Program-made: the position numbers and the translations under genes | Shown: one piece after another, positions 1 through 10,478 of the stretch | Numbering within the stretch: position 1 is the first letter of the stretch | Layout: every line of letters starts with the position of its first letter | From: Symbiotaphrina buchneri | Taxonomy: Eukaryota > Ascomycota > Symbiotaphrinales > Symbiotaphrinaceae | DNA: 64,000 nt | Assembly: GCA_001599915.1 (NCBI GenBank) | Contig: BCIG01000023.1 | Location: forward strand, 434,001 to 498,000 | Reading direction: 5' to 3' | The notes under the pieces: model-generated | What the model was told of the DNA's origin: nothing | The model's input: only the letters and a program-made list of their open reading frames with translations | Database searches by the model: none

Positions 1-1171
1 GACCAGACCGTCCGGGTCATGAGGTGCCGAGGGATTCTTTGTATATGATGCTAGGACCAACTCAGGGAACTGCAGCATTCAGTATCTTGCAGCGAGTAGC
101 ATCGATGTCTTGACAAACCTTTGGCGAAAAGCCAACACTACTGATCATCCTTTTCTTACACCATCGCTCGTCCCAAAACTGTGCTATTTCTCGTAGTTTC
201 CCATATTCGCCGTCCTCATCATCCACGCCGTTAGTCCTCCCCACGGCATAATCTGCCAATACATCATACTCCTCGTCTAGTGCTCGTTCAATGACTTTTG
301 TCGATCGATCGATGAAGGCCATGAACTCATCGGACGATGTTACCGCATTTACCTCCTCTTCCGTGAGCGGCCGAATGGGGAAGTTTGGTTGCGCGGCAGT
401 AGCATGTGTCTGAGCAGGACCTTCTGAGTCTGCTCCCCTTATAGCCTTTAATTCGGCCTCAATTTCTCGCCGAATATTTTCTCGTAATTCTTCTTCCCTA
501 TCGCGCTCTCTGCGACTAAGGCGCTTGGGTGTTCTTATTTTTGACGGGGAGCTTTCGTCATCCGACCTAATGAAGCCATCCTCTTCTGCCTGACCCCGAA
601 AGACATATTCGTCTGATGTCTGCACGCCAATACTGATACTGGTAATCTCGGGTTCGGGCGATGGGACGAACTCGTATACTGTAGCCAGAGGAGCGGTCGA
701 TAGAGTCTGGGTGACAGCGGCAGGCGCGGGAACTGGCTGGCTTGCCGGAGGACTTGAGACTTCTCCATTCTCGATACTCGAGTTTCCGGCACTTATTTCC
801 GACGTAGGCCTGCTTTTCGCCGAAGCAGTCCACTCTCCTGCACTTGGTAGGGAAGTCGGGCGGCTTCTGCCTCCTGCAGTGGTCGTTTCGGTGCTCTCCC
901 TTGGTGAATTCGGTCGACTCCCACGAATCAGGTTGGAAATAAGACTATCAATGTCATGATGTTTGACTTCACGAGGTTCACGGCCGGGCTGGGGTGGGGC
1001 GGGCTAGACGTCTATAAGCAACTGGTTAAAATAATTGAAATGTACTCTCACCCTCGGTGTCTCTTCACTGGTGGGGGTCTCTGAGGACTCATTTGACCGT
1101 CCTAACCGCTGACGCCTCAGCTGCTCAAGTCTCGCCTTTTTGGCCTGAAGCTCGTTCTTTGCCTGCAGCAT
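1..1171 (-). CDS. cytoplasmic dynein intermediate chain, N-terminal part (runs off left edge)
   Basis: This is the non-catalytic intermediate chain of cytoplasmic dynein, which links the heavy chain to light chains and dynactin for minus-end transport along microtubules. I read three exons on the minus strand: 1171-1052, 1003-119 and 69-1, with GT-AG introns 1051-1004 and 118-70. The ATG at 1171 opens a charged coiled N terminus (LQAKKARLEQLRRQR), the usual p150/dynactin-binding start; an in-frame stop lies just upstream. A Ser/Pro-rich linker follows, then TVYEFVPSP and GVQTSDEYVF, family landmarks near the light-chain site. Next come VIERALDEEYDVLADYA and, across the last intron, FSPK joined to FPELVLASYTKNPSAPHDP. 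The WD40 propeller lies outside the window. Without the 118-70 intron the frame stops at 62, so the splice is needed. Identification is from recognised family motifs; the splice sites are inferred. Confidence 0.93.
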
Positions 1172-1656
1172 GATATCCGAAATCTCTCACCCTATGTCCT
1201 GGTCGTGGGTTTGGGCCAGTAATAGACCAGGGAACCCCTAGCTCGCTCGTTCGCTCGTCGAGGACATGCGGAGTCAGGTGGAATTGTCTATCACGCCCAA
1301 TTCGAAGTTTGACCTCAGCTATGTCCAATCTGAAGACCGTTTGGAAAATCGTGATGTGTTCCAAAACGCGTGGTCGCGTCAAGCCGCACGGCCTCATAGG
1401 CACAAGCTCCTTTGTCTGCCGGTGGCCATCTCAAAATCATGACTAAGCAAACTGACTCGGGTGAAGCCGCAATCACCATGCAAAACTTTCACTCAGGTCA
1501 TTATTTATCGGATTCAGGAACCCTTCTCTCCCAACCACCGGCGGTATTCCGTGTCTGCTGCAGCTCACTAGACTCGTTGCATTGACCTATACCCTTGAAG
1601 GCCGGAGCTCAATCGCTTGATCTGACCTTTACTCCTCCCGGAGCATCCTCACGACA
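1172..1656. promoter_or_regulatory. divergent promoter region, dynein intermediate chain / ATP synthase e
   Basis: This 485 bp gap separates two genes transcribed away from each other, so both core promoters and 5' leaders must lie here. A minus-strand open frame of 92 codons crosses it, but it has no family resemblance and overlaps the dynein gene start. I see no clear TATA box. Confidence 0.6.
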
Positions 1657-2095
1657 ATGTCCACCTCTCAAGGTGTCAACGTGAGTCTGCGTATTCCGAT
1701 GGTCATTTAGGAAAATGACCATAGTCGCATTCTTCTCGTTTATACTGACAAGTTGTCTTCAAGGTTCTCCGCTACTCGGCCCTTGGGCTGGGCGTTTTCT
1801 ATGGTTTCTACCACCAGACAAAGATCAGCTCCCAGGCAAAAGCAACTCAGTTGCAACGAGAATACGAGCACAAACAGGAGCTCATCGCGAAGGCCAAAGA
1901 GGAGTATGCGAAGAAGACAAGACCATCAGAGAAATCACAAACTGGCGGTGGTGAGTGTTATCCTGGAGGAACTCCTACCTATCCAAGAGTTAACCTGTCA
2001 TCTCCGTCGTAGCTATACTGGATCCGAACGATGAGAAATTCCACCTCGAGGCGTTTATAAAGGCAAAGTTTGCAGAGGCAGGAGAATCAGCTTAG
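1657..2095 (+). CDS. ATP21: mitochondrial F1Fo-ATP synthase subunit e
   Basis: Subunit e is a small inner-membrane protein of the Fo sector that drives ATP synthase dimerisation and crista shape. Three exons, 1657-1680, 1764-1950 and 2013-2095, give 97 residues. Exon 1 codes only eight residues (MSTSQGVN). Exon 2 has the single N-terminal membrane helix LRYSALGLGVFYGFY, which contains a GxxxG motif (Gly18 to Gly22), the known dimer interface in this family. A basic, coiled stretch rich in Gln, Glu and Lys follows, as in yeast Atp21/Tim11. The introns have GTGAGT donors and AG acceptors and the phases join cleanly. Length matches fungal homologues (about 90-100 residues). The gene is divergent from the dynein intermediate chain gene. 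Confidence 0.92.
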
Positions 2096-4907
2096 GTGCT
2101 CACTGGACGTGGTACTGGCCAGCATCAGTGCTTCGGGTAATGACATCGGCCTTCTCTTGAAGGGTACATACCCTCGACAACACCGAGTTTTCAGACATGC
2201 AGGGAGAGGGACAGGGAGATGCAGCTTCGAATAAAAGCATAGATACGTCGATTTGTGTTCGGCATGCCTTCTGTTGTCTGTATTATAGCATATGTTCCGA
2301 CTACTACCTATGCGCTTCAATCTGATGAGCGAGGATCTTACACACATACAACTGGGGTCCTCTCGGTCAATATGTCTTATTCTGCCTATTCTGCTTGTGA
2401 TGGTCTTTTACCACTTTCAGTCTGGTCCCGATAACCAGATTTTCGCAGAAGGTATGATGTTGAGATGGCCATCCGGCATTCGCTCCGCTAGCGTGCAGTT
2501 GCGCAATGTGTCCGAGGAAGAAAGTACGATGAATGTATGCAGGTTACGCTTGCCCGATTTTGGGGAACCCGATGCCTCTGACTCTTGAAATGGAAATGAT
2601 GGTAGCTCAGTTGGACTCAGCTATTTACCTGTATCTTGTACGGCCATTTATGATTTCTGTGAGTGTTTCGCTTCGACTACTGGCTTTCGGCCCGTTTGGT
2701 AAGTTGATCCGGCCGCCGTCCGTTATCTTATCAATCCGTTGCCCATTTGCGTCATCTCCAATCGAGGACCTCCGGGCGGCTTTGAACAGTCACGCAACGC
2801 AGAACTGTGTCTGCAAAATCCTGGAAGTCATGTCAAGGGCTTCTTCATATTGTGCCATTCTGACGGTATCTACAGCGCAAGATCAGGAAACCAGCAAAAT
2901 CTTCCAGGGCTTTGTCCATTACCTCTAAGTGGACTCCAAATCGACAGTTTCTATCTCCAGTGGCTTCCCCGCTCCCGGTCCTTGACGACAAGCCAGCAGC
3001 GACGGAGTCGAACATAACGCAGGTATGTCAGTGAAATCGCGACGTGAAGCAGAGGAGGAAGTACGTTCTTGGGGGTTTGGGCATACTTTTGTATGGACAG
3101 ATGGGCCGTAAGCAAACCCTTCAAGAGCGTCCGGCCTGTTCGTGTTGACATTGTGTCGCAAACAGTAATGCATATTATCCGCCACATTCTCACAACGGCC
3201 TGACAACCCATCTGATCCTCCGGGGCGAAATGACGGTCCAATATCCGAAGGATGATGTGCCCAAAAAAGAGACCTTTGGCCCAGGGGCGCGGGTCGATGT
3301 TGACGCAAAGCGAGTACATGAGGTCTGGATCGGCGGAGAGGGTTGTACATATGTCATCGGAGAATAAATTTACGAAGCCGATCAGCACCATGATACCGTG
3401 TTCACCGTTGGGTCACTTTGCATTTCTTCCAAGAGCTGCTAGCATGTCTGCTAGGGAGATTCATGACGAAAATCTCCCAAGAGCCCTGCGAGTAGACGGA
3501 CACGATATTTCAACAATTTTCTACCTGAGCAATTCAGATATGGTCAGGCATACCTACGATTACCTAACTTGCAGTGCGGTTCTACAAAAGCACACGCCAC
3601 TGAGGACATCCTTGGACAGACACCTTTTACGGTGCGCGGTGATCGTGGATGGACTTACTTATCAGGGAGATTCTGACCAGTTCCTGTAAGGTTGATCAAG
3701 TCCGAGAGCCCCAAGCCTCCAGACATGCCCAATCAGGTCGAGACCAAAGGACGAGACTCTTTGCGGTCTAGCCCTTTCTCATGGACCGCACCCTTGACTG
3801 TGACTCCTCATCAAAGAGCGGAAAAGGTTGCTGATCAACAGGGCAGCAAGAAGAAACAGGGGGAAAGTTCAACTAGTCCAATAGGAAGAGACGGGGAAGA
3901 GGGAGTTGGTCCCGCTAACACTTGGTCTGGATGAGTTGATCCTGTGGCAGCTTCCTACCAGGTCTCTCTAGTCTGCTGGTCAGGCAGCATCCTGGCGAAA
4001 TGCATGCGACATTGCGCACACCCAATGCATTGTGCGATCCATGGAGAATCCAAGTGAACAGTGACGCGAGCGATCTAGCCAGCGAAACAGAAAGTCGGTG
4101 TCCCCGGTCGAGTTCTGCTCGTGCTCCGTGACGTCGCGTGGGAGGATGCGTTGTCCATCATCACCAGATCAGGTGTGTTCAAGCTTGTTAACCGGCTGCC
4201 GTCAGGGATGGGGGCAAAGGCCGTCAGCCATGCATGAGCTCTGATTCAATTGGCGGTGAACACTCAACAAGGTTAAGGTGACAGTCAACAAGATTGGTGG
4301 ACAGCGCATTGATTGATTATCCGCTAGTCAGGGTAGCTAGCGGCCCGGCAAGCCACAGACCCAACACAGCAGGACGTTTAGTGGTCGCCTCACTTTGAAC
4401 TTACCTTACTCTTTGGAAACGGGCGAGCTTCTTCCTGCAACCCCAGTCGATTTTAGCTGCCTTTCCTACCCAATACGCTGTTTCAGGCTGCCTGCCCAAA
4501 TTATCATGGCAAGGTTAGCCTTACCAGGGATGCCTCTTCCTTTGCGATCGCTGCCTGAATTGCCTGAAAACGTCCAAGCCTCTCCCCCCCGAGGAACTGT
4601 CAGGACTCGTCCAATCGTCCAACACTCAAATACAAAAGTTCCCCTCCCCTTGGAAGATTTGCTCGTCAGCCTCGCAACAATTCTTCATTCTCAACCGTTG
4701 ACCACCCTTATTTCCTGATGCACGTTCGCGGAGATTTGCAAACCGTAGGTGCCTCATTGCCCGGCATCCATCTCCCGTTTGCTAATGCTCTCAAGGCTTC
4801 AATATCTTCGGCTGTCGATCGTTTGTTTCTTCCACGGTTTCCTGTCTTACACACACTGTTCATTAGCTCCGACTTTGACAGTGTATACTTGACCTTAGCA
4901 GCAACTT
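2096..4907. other. 2.8 kb intergenic stretch without a supported gene
   Basis: No frame here resembles a known family. The longest frames (131-146 codons near 2533-2928, 2951-3391 on the minus strand, and 3252-3689) overlap one another on opposite strands, and none could be extended by plausible splicing. The last 500 bp before 4908 is pyrimidine-rich and probably holds the promoter and 5' leader of the downstream C2H2 gene. Confidence 0.5.
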
Positions 4908-7113
4908 ATGGCTTCTTATGCCGCCGATCCCTTGGTGGACCATATTCTCGAAGAGAAGAAGAAGTTACTGGCTTCATACCGGCATCTCTCGCCGAGTGAA
5001 AGGGAGTTGTTGTGGGGTAAGCGTGCTTCACAACTGCAATTACTACTTGGCGCCGTCTCCACCGATCAGACCCAGGATCCTTGGACACAGCGACTGCACA
5101 ATGTGAGACGGTCTTCGGTACGAAGCATCCGCTTTCAACTCCTGGATGTTAACCTTGGCTAATCTTACTTTACAGGACTACGGCCCTCCCCAAGCTCTCA
5201 GCCGTGCGCGGGATTATTCGCAGCAGTCCGCTCCTGCTTCTTTCTCCATGTCGAGGTCGACATCGCAAACATCAGAGAACAACCCCTTTACGACAAATGG
5301 GGCCACCGTACCCCCTCTTCGACAATCGTCTGCGTCCTCTCTGTCGAATTGGGAGGCGAACAATGATGAACCGTTCAATAACTACGTGATCAAACGGACT
5401 GGAAGCCTTCGCAGGCCGGGTCCGCAGAGACAAACATTACCGCAGGTTGAAGAGGTCGAAGTTGATGTGTACAACCCATCCGACTATGTCGCTCGATTCT
5501 CGGAGAGCCTTCCGACGAATCCTGCCTTCTCGATTGCTCGCTCAGCTGACGGGACCAATGGCCTACAATGGCAGTCTCAGGACCATTCCCGCCCGTCCAT
5601 CTCGCCGCCGGGCTTTTCGCATCTCCGGGTCACCCACAACCAGAATGCGAGCGAATCCCCCAGCACCCCTCGGAGTGCAGCTCTAACATATGCGCCTACA
5701 CTGGCTACTGACATGAGCCGTCAGCAGAGTACGTCCTCCAGTTTCTGTGGTGGCTTTGAGATGCTCCACGTTCATTCAAGTAATTCTCTATTCAATTTCA
5801 ACCTTGAAGACGATTGTGCCGTTGAAGGTCATGGGTCATTCGTTGAAAACGTCGAGAATCAAAAGGACTTGTTCGACATTGACCGTTCTCATTTCCTTCA
5901 ATATGCAGGAGGCCTTGGCCAGCAGACTTTATTTCCTCAGTCATTGTCATCGCACGATGCGGACGTCGCGCCTGTTTTCTCCTCATCACATACTCCTGTT
6001 ACTGCGGAGGATATGTCAAGGTCCCTTTCGGGTGAGACTAGTTACTCGACGTCGTCAGATAATTCGTCTCGCTCGGAGAGAAGAAGAAAGGAGCAACTTG
6101 CGAACTCGACGAGGCCTATAGCGCCGAAGAAGGAAACAACAACCATGTCTCGACAATCATCGGAGCATAAGCTCTGTCGGCTACCATCTACTGATGGTTC
6201 GTCGAAAGGCAAACTTGTCGTCGGGATTCCCAAAACGACTTACCAACGACCGACAAGACCAAAGGTCTTGTGCAAGCATTGTAACTGTCAACCCGAGGGC
6301 TTCCGAGGCGAGCATGAACTCCGCCGCCACTATGACCGAGAACACAGAACTGTTCGTAAGATGTGGATCTGCGTCGATATCTCACCAGACAAGAGGTTTC
6401 TTGCAAACTGCAAAGCCTGCAGATCAGGAAAACAATATGGTGTTTACTACAACGCGGCCGCCCATTTGCGACGTACGCACTTCCATCCGAGCCCCCGTGG
6501 ACGGGGGGGTAGGTCGAAAGAGAAAACGAAGCTAGGCACCGAACGGCGGGGNGGCAAGGGNGGAGGAGAGGATCCTCCAATGGAGGAACTGAAAAAGTGG
6601 ACGAGAGAGGTCGAAGTGCTGGTGCCTGAGAAGAAAGATGACGAGAATGTCGCTGCCACCGCCGCGAGCGATCCAGATGAAGGTGGATTTTCGGATACAG
6701 CTATGGCCAGTGACAATGCTGATGGTGAGATGGACTGCTCGATGCCTGGAGTCATCCAGCCGTCAATGAGTAGCGTCAATGAGTTCTTTTCTTCGGCAGC
6801 GCAGCCAGATCCTGCTCTCATGCAGCAATTTCCGCTCGACGTCGTCGATGGCTCCTTCAACATTGGCATCGGCCAAGCCGCTCTCGGCACCTTCGACCCT
6901 TCCCTTTTCCCCAATCTCATCGGCATCGACGATGGCCAGATGTTGCTGGCTAATCAGCAAGTGCCTTCATCTTCTTATCCTCCCTTCCCCAGCAATGTTC
7001 CTTACTCCTATGAATTTAATGCAGTACAGCAACACCAGCTCGATGGTGCTGCTGTGCTCGAAAACACACCTTCCATGTACCCAGGCTTCATTGCTTCAGA
7101 TATGAGTATCTAG
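4908..7113 (+). CDS. C2H2-type zinc finger regulator of the DUF7896-like fungal family
   Basis: A probable nuclear DNA-binding protein of 710 residues. Two exons, 4908-5102 and 5176-7113, join in phase 0 across a GTGAGA...ACAG intron. The N terminus ([21 protein letters not shown], with [12 protein letters not shown] after it) is a compact helical start. Residues 70-400 are Ser/Thr/Pro-rich and disordered. Around residue 430 lies a Cys/His module ([12 protein letters not shown], then [11 protein letters not shown]). Around 475 a second module ([12 protein letters not shown], then [10 protein letters not shown]) follows. This spacing is typical of a conserved ascomycete family that I believe Pfam calls DUF7896, though the accession is from memory. 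A Gly/Arg/Lys-rich basic patch comes next, then an acidic tail rich in Asp, Ser and Pro that could be an activation region. Two undetermined bases, 6552 and 6561, leave two residues unknown. Targets are unknown. Confidence 0.82.
6552..6561. other. two undetermined bases (N) inside a GGGG-rich codon run
   Basis: Positions 6552 and 6561 are written n within a G-rich run in the first C2H2 gene. The reading frame stays open with exactly one base at each site, so they look like low-quality base calls in a homopolymer rather than missing segments. Confidence 0.9.
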
Positions 7114-8226
7114 TTATGTTGGCCTTCTGGGTTTCTCTCTGCTTCTGTTTCGTGGTTTCTTGGCTTCTTCCTCTATTACATCGTTCTCATCCTTCTCATG
7201 AAGGACCGTTGATGATAATTACCATAGTATTATGCGAGACGACTTCCTCATGTTACATGTGTTATTGTCTTTGGCTAGTTCATGGCGTTGCGGTGAAGGG
7301 GGGAGATGGTATGGTCGGCAGCGGGAGGATCAATGCTTTGGTTCTATTTACTTCTCTACATCTGTTTACTACTCTACATTTCAATTCATTCTTCTATACA
7401 TGTTTTATTTTTACAGAGTCTTTGCTCTGTCTATGTGAGAGAAGTCGCTCAATGAGCCGTGTTGGTGATGCGGTTAATGGCTTGACTCTGTAGGATCAAG
7501 GAGCATCAATGACGACGCCGTTAGGTCATGAGTCGCATTGAATAATGATTAATCACAATCGCATATATATCATACTCCATATACAGATTCCTATGCCCGT
7601 GCATATACCCGGTACTCCATAAGACATCAGATGCCGCTACCCGTAATCCCTAGGTGAGCAGGTAGTGCAGCTTCTCGCAAGCGTCGCACAGAGCCCTTCT
7701 CGAGCCCTGATCTATGACGTGCAGGATGCTGCCACAAGGTGCAGCCTGCACCCCATTTGTTTGATTGCATTTTGTCCGTATTGTTTATGTAAGTACTGAA
7801 GGCACAGTCGAGGGAGGTAGAGGTTGACCAAGTTGTGTTATGCCTTTCCAGGGGTATTTCTTGCTGCTGCCAATCAAGCGACAATGACAATATGAGTGCT
7901 TCATCTGACAGTTCGTTCCATGAGCTCTTACCCACACAGCGCTATTACTAGCGTGATGGAAGCTCTTCGTCAACTTTCAAATCCGCGGTAAAGATAAAGT
8001 CGGTACATTCTTTAGTCAATACATAATGTGGTAGTAAACTGCAAGACCAAAGGAGACGTAGCACTTCTACCAAAGCAATAGATACATATATATATATATA
8101 TATATACTCGATTCCTGTCACTTCCGCCCAAACCTCTCTTAGGACCCCTTCTGTAGAACACAGCGACGGGCTTTTCCAACCTCCCGCCGCTAGAGTTCAC
8201 TATCGCAACCAATACTAGCTACATCT
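7114..8226. other. convergent intergenic region, C2H2 gene and sugar transporter
   Basis: The 3' flanks of two converging genes. It holds T-rich stretches suited to 3' ends near 7130-7440 and a TA microsatellite near 8085. Frames of 60-125 codons are present but have no recognisable content. Confidence 0.6.
8085..8107. repeat. TA dinucleotide microsatellite
   Basis: About ten tandem TA units lie in the 3' flank of the transporter gene. This is a simple-sequence repeat, probably length-variable between strains. Confidence 0.85.
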
Positions 8227-9888
8227 TCACTGGTAAGCCCAGACCTTCCTGAACCTAAAGTGAATCAGATCGTCCCAAGTCACCTTCAAATTCTTCATGT
8301 TCATTCTCATGACTTCCCTTGCCGGCATCTCAAACACCTGGTTGATCGCCTCAAGCGACAGATTCTTCGTTTCAGGCATGAACAGCAACAGGATCACGCC
8401 AATCAGAACCGTCAGCCCACAATAGAACCCCGCAAAGACTCCGGTCGATGTCATGGCCACCGACATCTGCTGGAACGGATAAGTCGTGATGAACGTTCCC
8501 GTCCAGTCCGATAGCGCCGCGATGCTGACTCCATAACTGCGCAGATACGCCGGATACACCTCGCTGGCGACGACCCACGGGCCGGCCCCGACACCGAGAG
8601 ACCAGAAGATTGTGAATAGAACCATCCCAATGAGGTAGACGCTCAACCGCGCGCTCAAGCCGGTTGCCATGAATGAGAAGCCGGTGATGAAGAGTCCGAC
8701 GCAAACCCCAGGGATGAATGTAAGCGCCATTGTCCGTCGACCCAGTCGATCGATCAAAAAGATGACGGGAATGGTGGAGAGGAACATGGCACCGCCTCCG
8801 ATCAGACTCGAATATACCGCATTCTGAGCACTTAGCCCTGTGGCTTCCATCAAGGACGCTTGATAGTATTCGATCGAGTTGATGCCCGACATTTGCTGGC
8901 CCAGGAACTGGTAGCTGACTGCGATGAAGAGAGCTCTCAAGCATCGAGGACGGGTGAAGAAATCCACGGCGACCCATCGGCCCTTTGTCATATCCTGCTC
9001 GTACAAGATGACGCGTTCCATGATAAAGAACTCGGCGCGCTCATCCGGCGTCTCGAATCCTCGGACGGTCTTCCACACGACAAAGGCATCCAATTTCCGG
9101 CCTTTGTGCATCAACCACCGCGAACTTTCCGGCATGAACAACATGCCGAAAAACAGAAAGGTTGAATACACCACCGAGCTCCCCAGCATATATCTCCAGT
9201 TGCCCTCGACGCTATTGAAGATGGCAGCAGTAACATAGCCACACATCACTCCAAATGCTACCATGCATTGGTATAGAGTGACCAACCCGCCTCTCCACCT
9301 GATCGCACAGTTCTCGGCAATGTAAGCAGGCACCGTGCCTGACATCAACCCCAGCGCGGCGCCAAGAATCAGCCGGCCGGCCAGCAGGACACCAAAAGAT
9401 TTCGCCGCAGCCTCGAGAATGGCCGCTACGGTGAACAAAAGCGACGACCAGATGATGGCGTATTTCCTCCCCATGACTTCATTGACGGGCATGATCATCA
9501 ACGCGCCAAACATGGCTCCCAAGGGGGTAAAGCCCACGACCATCGACATCTGGGAGTCGCTAAGATGCAGAGCGTCTGGAATATAGATCGACGCTCCGGA
9601 GATGAGGGATTGATCGACTCCAAATAAGAACCCGGAGGTGCTGGCGAGCACGGCAAGGATCCAAATGAACACGTTCGGGTTCTTGACGAGACGACCGAGC
9701 ATGGGCGGCTTCTTGCCGCTGCTCAGCACCTCGTCCTCGAGTGTGGCGATATCCTCGTTGATTTGGGTTTCGTTGACCTCGTAGTGCACGCCGGCATCGA
9801 TCTCGACCAGGATCCGGTCGGTGTGATGCTCGCCATCCTTCTCCAACTTCTCCACACGGTTGATGTCCGTTTTGATTGATTCAGTCAT
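8227..9888 (-). CDS. MFS sugar porter, 12 transmembrane segments
   Basis: A plasma-membrane transporter of the sugar porter family of the major facilitator superfamily; 553 residues in one exon, the normal length for fungal members. After a charged 55-residue cytosolic N terminus, the first helix carries GFLFGVDQSLISGA. The family signatures follow in order: NEVMGRKYAI after TM2, AGRLILGAALG in TM4, MPESSRWL after TM6, QFLGQQMSGIN with YY in TM7, DRLGRRT between TM8 and TM9, and PETKNLSLE after TM12. Two positions differ from the common pattern: VDQ replaces the usual Y-D in TM1, and Asn replaces Asp in the loop before MGRK. This subgroup is annotated variously as maltose, inositol or general sugar permease; the substrate cannot be told from sequence. 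GCGGGG-type sites upstream would fit carbon catabolite control. Confidence 0.92.
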   Translation of the reverse strand: MTESIKTDINRVEKLEKDGEHHTDRILVEIDAGVHYEVNETQINEDIATLEDEVLSSGKKPPMLGRLVKNPNVFIWILAVLASTSGFLFGVDQSLISGASIYIPDALHLSDSQMSMVVGFTPLGAMFGALMIMPVNEVMGRKYAIIWSSLLFTVAAILEAAAKSFGVLLAGRLILGAALGLMSGTVPAYIAENCAIRWRGGLVTLYQCMVAFGVMCGYVTAAIFNSVEGNWRYMLGSSVVYSTFLFFGMLFMPESSRWLMHKGRKLDAFVVWKTVRGFETPDERAEFFIMERVILYEQDMTKGRWVAVDFFTRPRCLRALFIAVSYQFLGQQMSGINSIEYYQASLMEATGLSAQNAVYSSLIGGGAMFLSTIPVIFLIDRLGRRTMALTFIPGVCVGLFITGFSFMATGLSARLSVYLIGMVLFTIFWSLGVGAGPWVVASEVYPAYLRSYGVSIAALSDWTGTFITTYPFQQMSVAMTSTGVFAGFYCGLTVLIGVILLLFMPETKNLSLEAINQVFEMPAREVMRMNMKNLKVTWDDLIHFRFRKVWAYQ

Positions 9889-10023
9889 GGTGAACCTTGG
9901 TGAAGGGTTCAGAGGAAGGCAGGGCAGAGAGAATTATGGGGAAGCACTGGGTATAGGAGATGGACACAGTCCAGAAAAAATACTAAGCCGGTTTGTTTGA
10001 TCTCCACATGATGGAGGAGCAAT

Positions 10024-10029
10024 GCGGGG
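10024..10029 (+). promoter_or_regulatory. CreA-type GCGGGG site
   Basis: The hexamer matches SYGGRG, the binding consensus of the carbon catabolite repressor CreA. It lies about 136 bp upstream of the transporter start. Two more copies are at 10455-10460 (GCGGGG) and 10473-10478 (CCCCGC, the inverse), forming a facing pair. Binding is inferred from the consensus only. Confidence 0.4.
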
Positions 10030-10037
10030 ATCCCACA

Positions 10038-10044
10038 ATTATAA
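10038..10044 (-). promoter_or_regulatory. TATA-like element upstream of sugar transporter
   Basis: A TTATAA-type core lies about 150 bp upstream of the transporter ATG on the minus strand, a reasonable distance for a fungal core promoter. It is short and AT-rich, so a chance match is possible. Confidence 0.4.
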
Positions 10045-10454
10045 GGCCCACCCTGGCACCTCCACTCGGACTAATGACTAGCTGAAGATCTTCGTCGTGC
10101 TGCCCCGGACCGCGCTCCGCGCTCGGAGGCTGGAGCTTGATCAGATCAGGAGCGGAGCGGCGTTTATAAGCTTCGAGCGTTGCACTAGGGAAGAGCCACT
10201 GGCGCATATGAGTGGACTACGAGGCAATGATACGATCAGGTGATCTCTTTCAATCTACAGATGGCAACTGGGCTGAGCATACCTAGGCATACCTACCCTA
10301 AGAGTAATTAAATTGGAACTCAAAACCATGATGGTCTTTATTCCCGGTGGCAATGGGTATGTGAATCCATCGAGCATGGGAAGCCCCATTATTATCATCA
10401 TTAAAAAAGCCCTCCCCACGAATCTCAGCCCCGCTAAAGAACTTCCACCCCGTC

Positions 10455-10478
10455 GCGGGGCGGCCGTGCATTCCCCGC
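10455..10478. promoter_or_regulatory. inverted pair of CreA-type sites
   Basis: GCGGGG at 10455-10460 faces CCCCGC at 10473-10478, 12 bp apart, about 570 bp upstream of the sugar transporter. Closely spaced pairs are generally the functional arrangement for CreA in Aspergillus. This is inference from sequence alone. Confidence 0.4.

Noticed and set aside
2590-2665. tRNA-like GGTAGCTCAGTTGG string
   Set aside because: It resembles a D-arm, but there is no matching D-stem partner, no T-arm with TTCGA and no acceptor stem pairing.
2951-3391. 146-codon minus-strand frame with hydrophobic stretches
   Set aside because: It overlaps a 145-codon frame on the other strand, has no family motif, and no convincing splice sites extend it.
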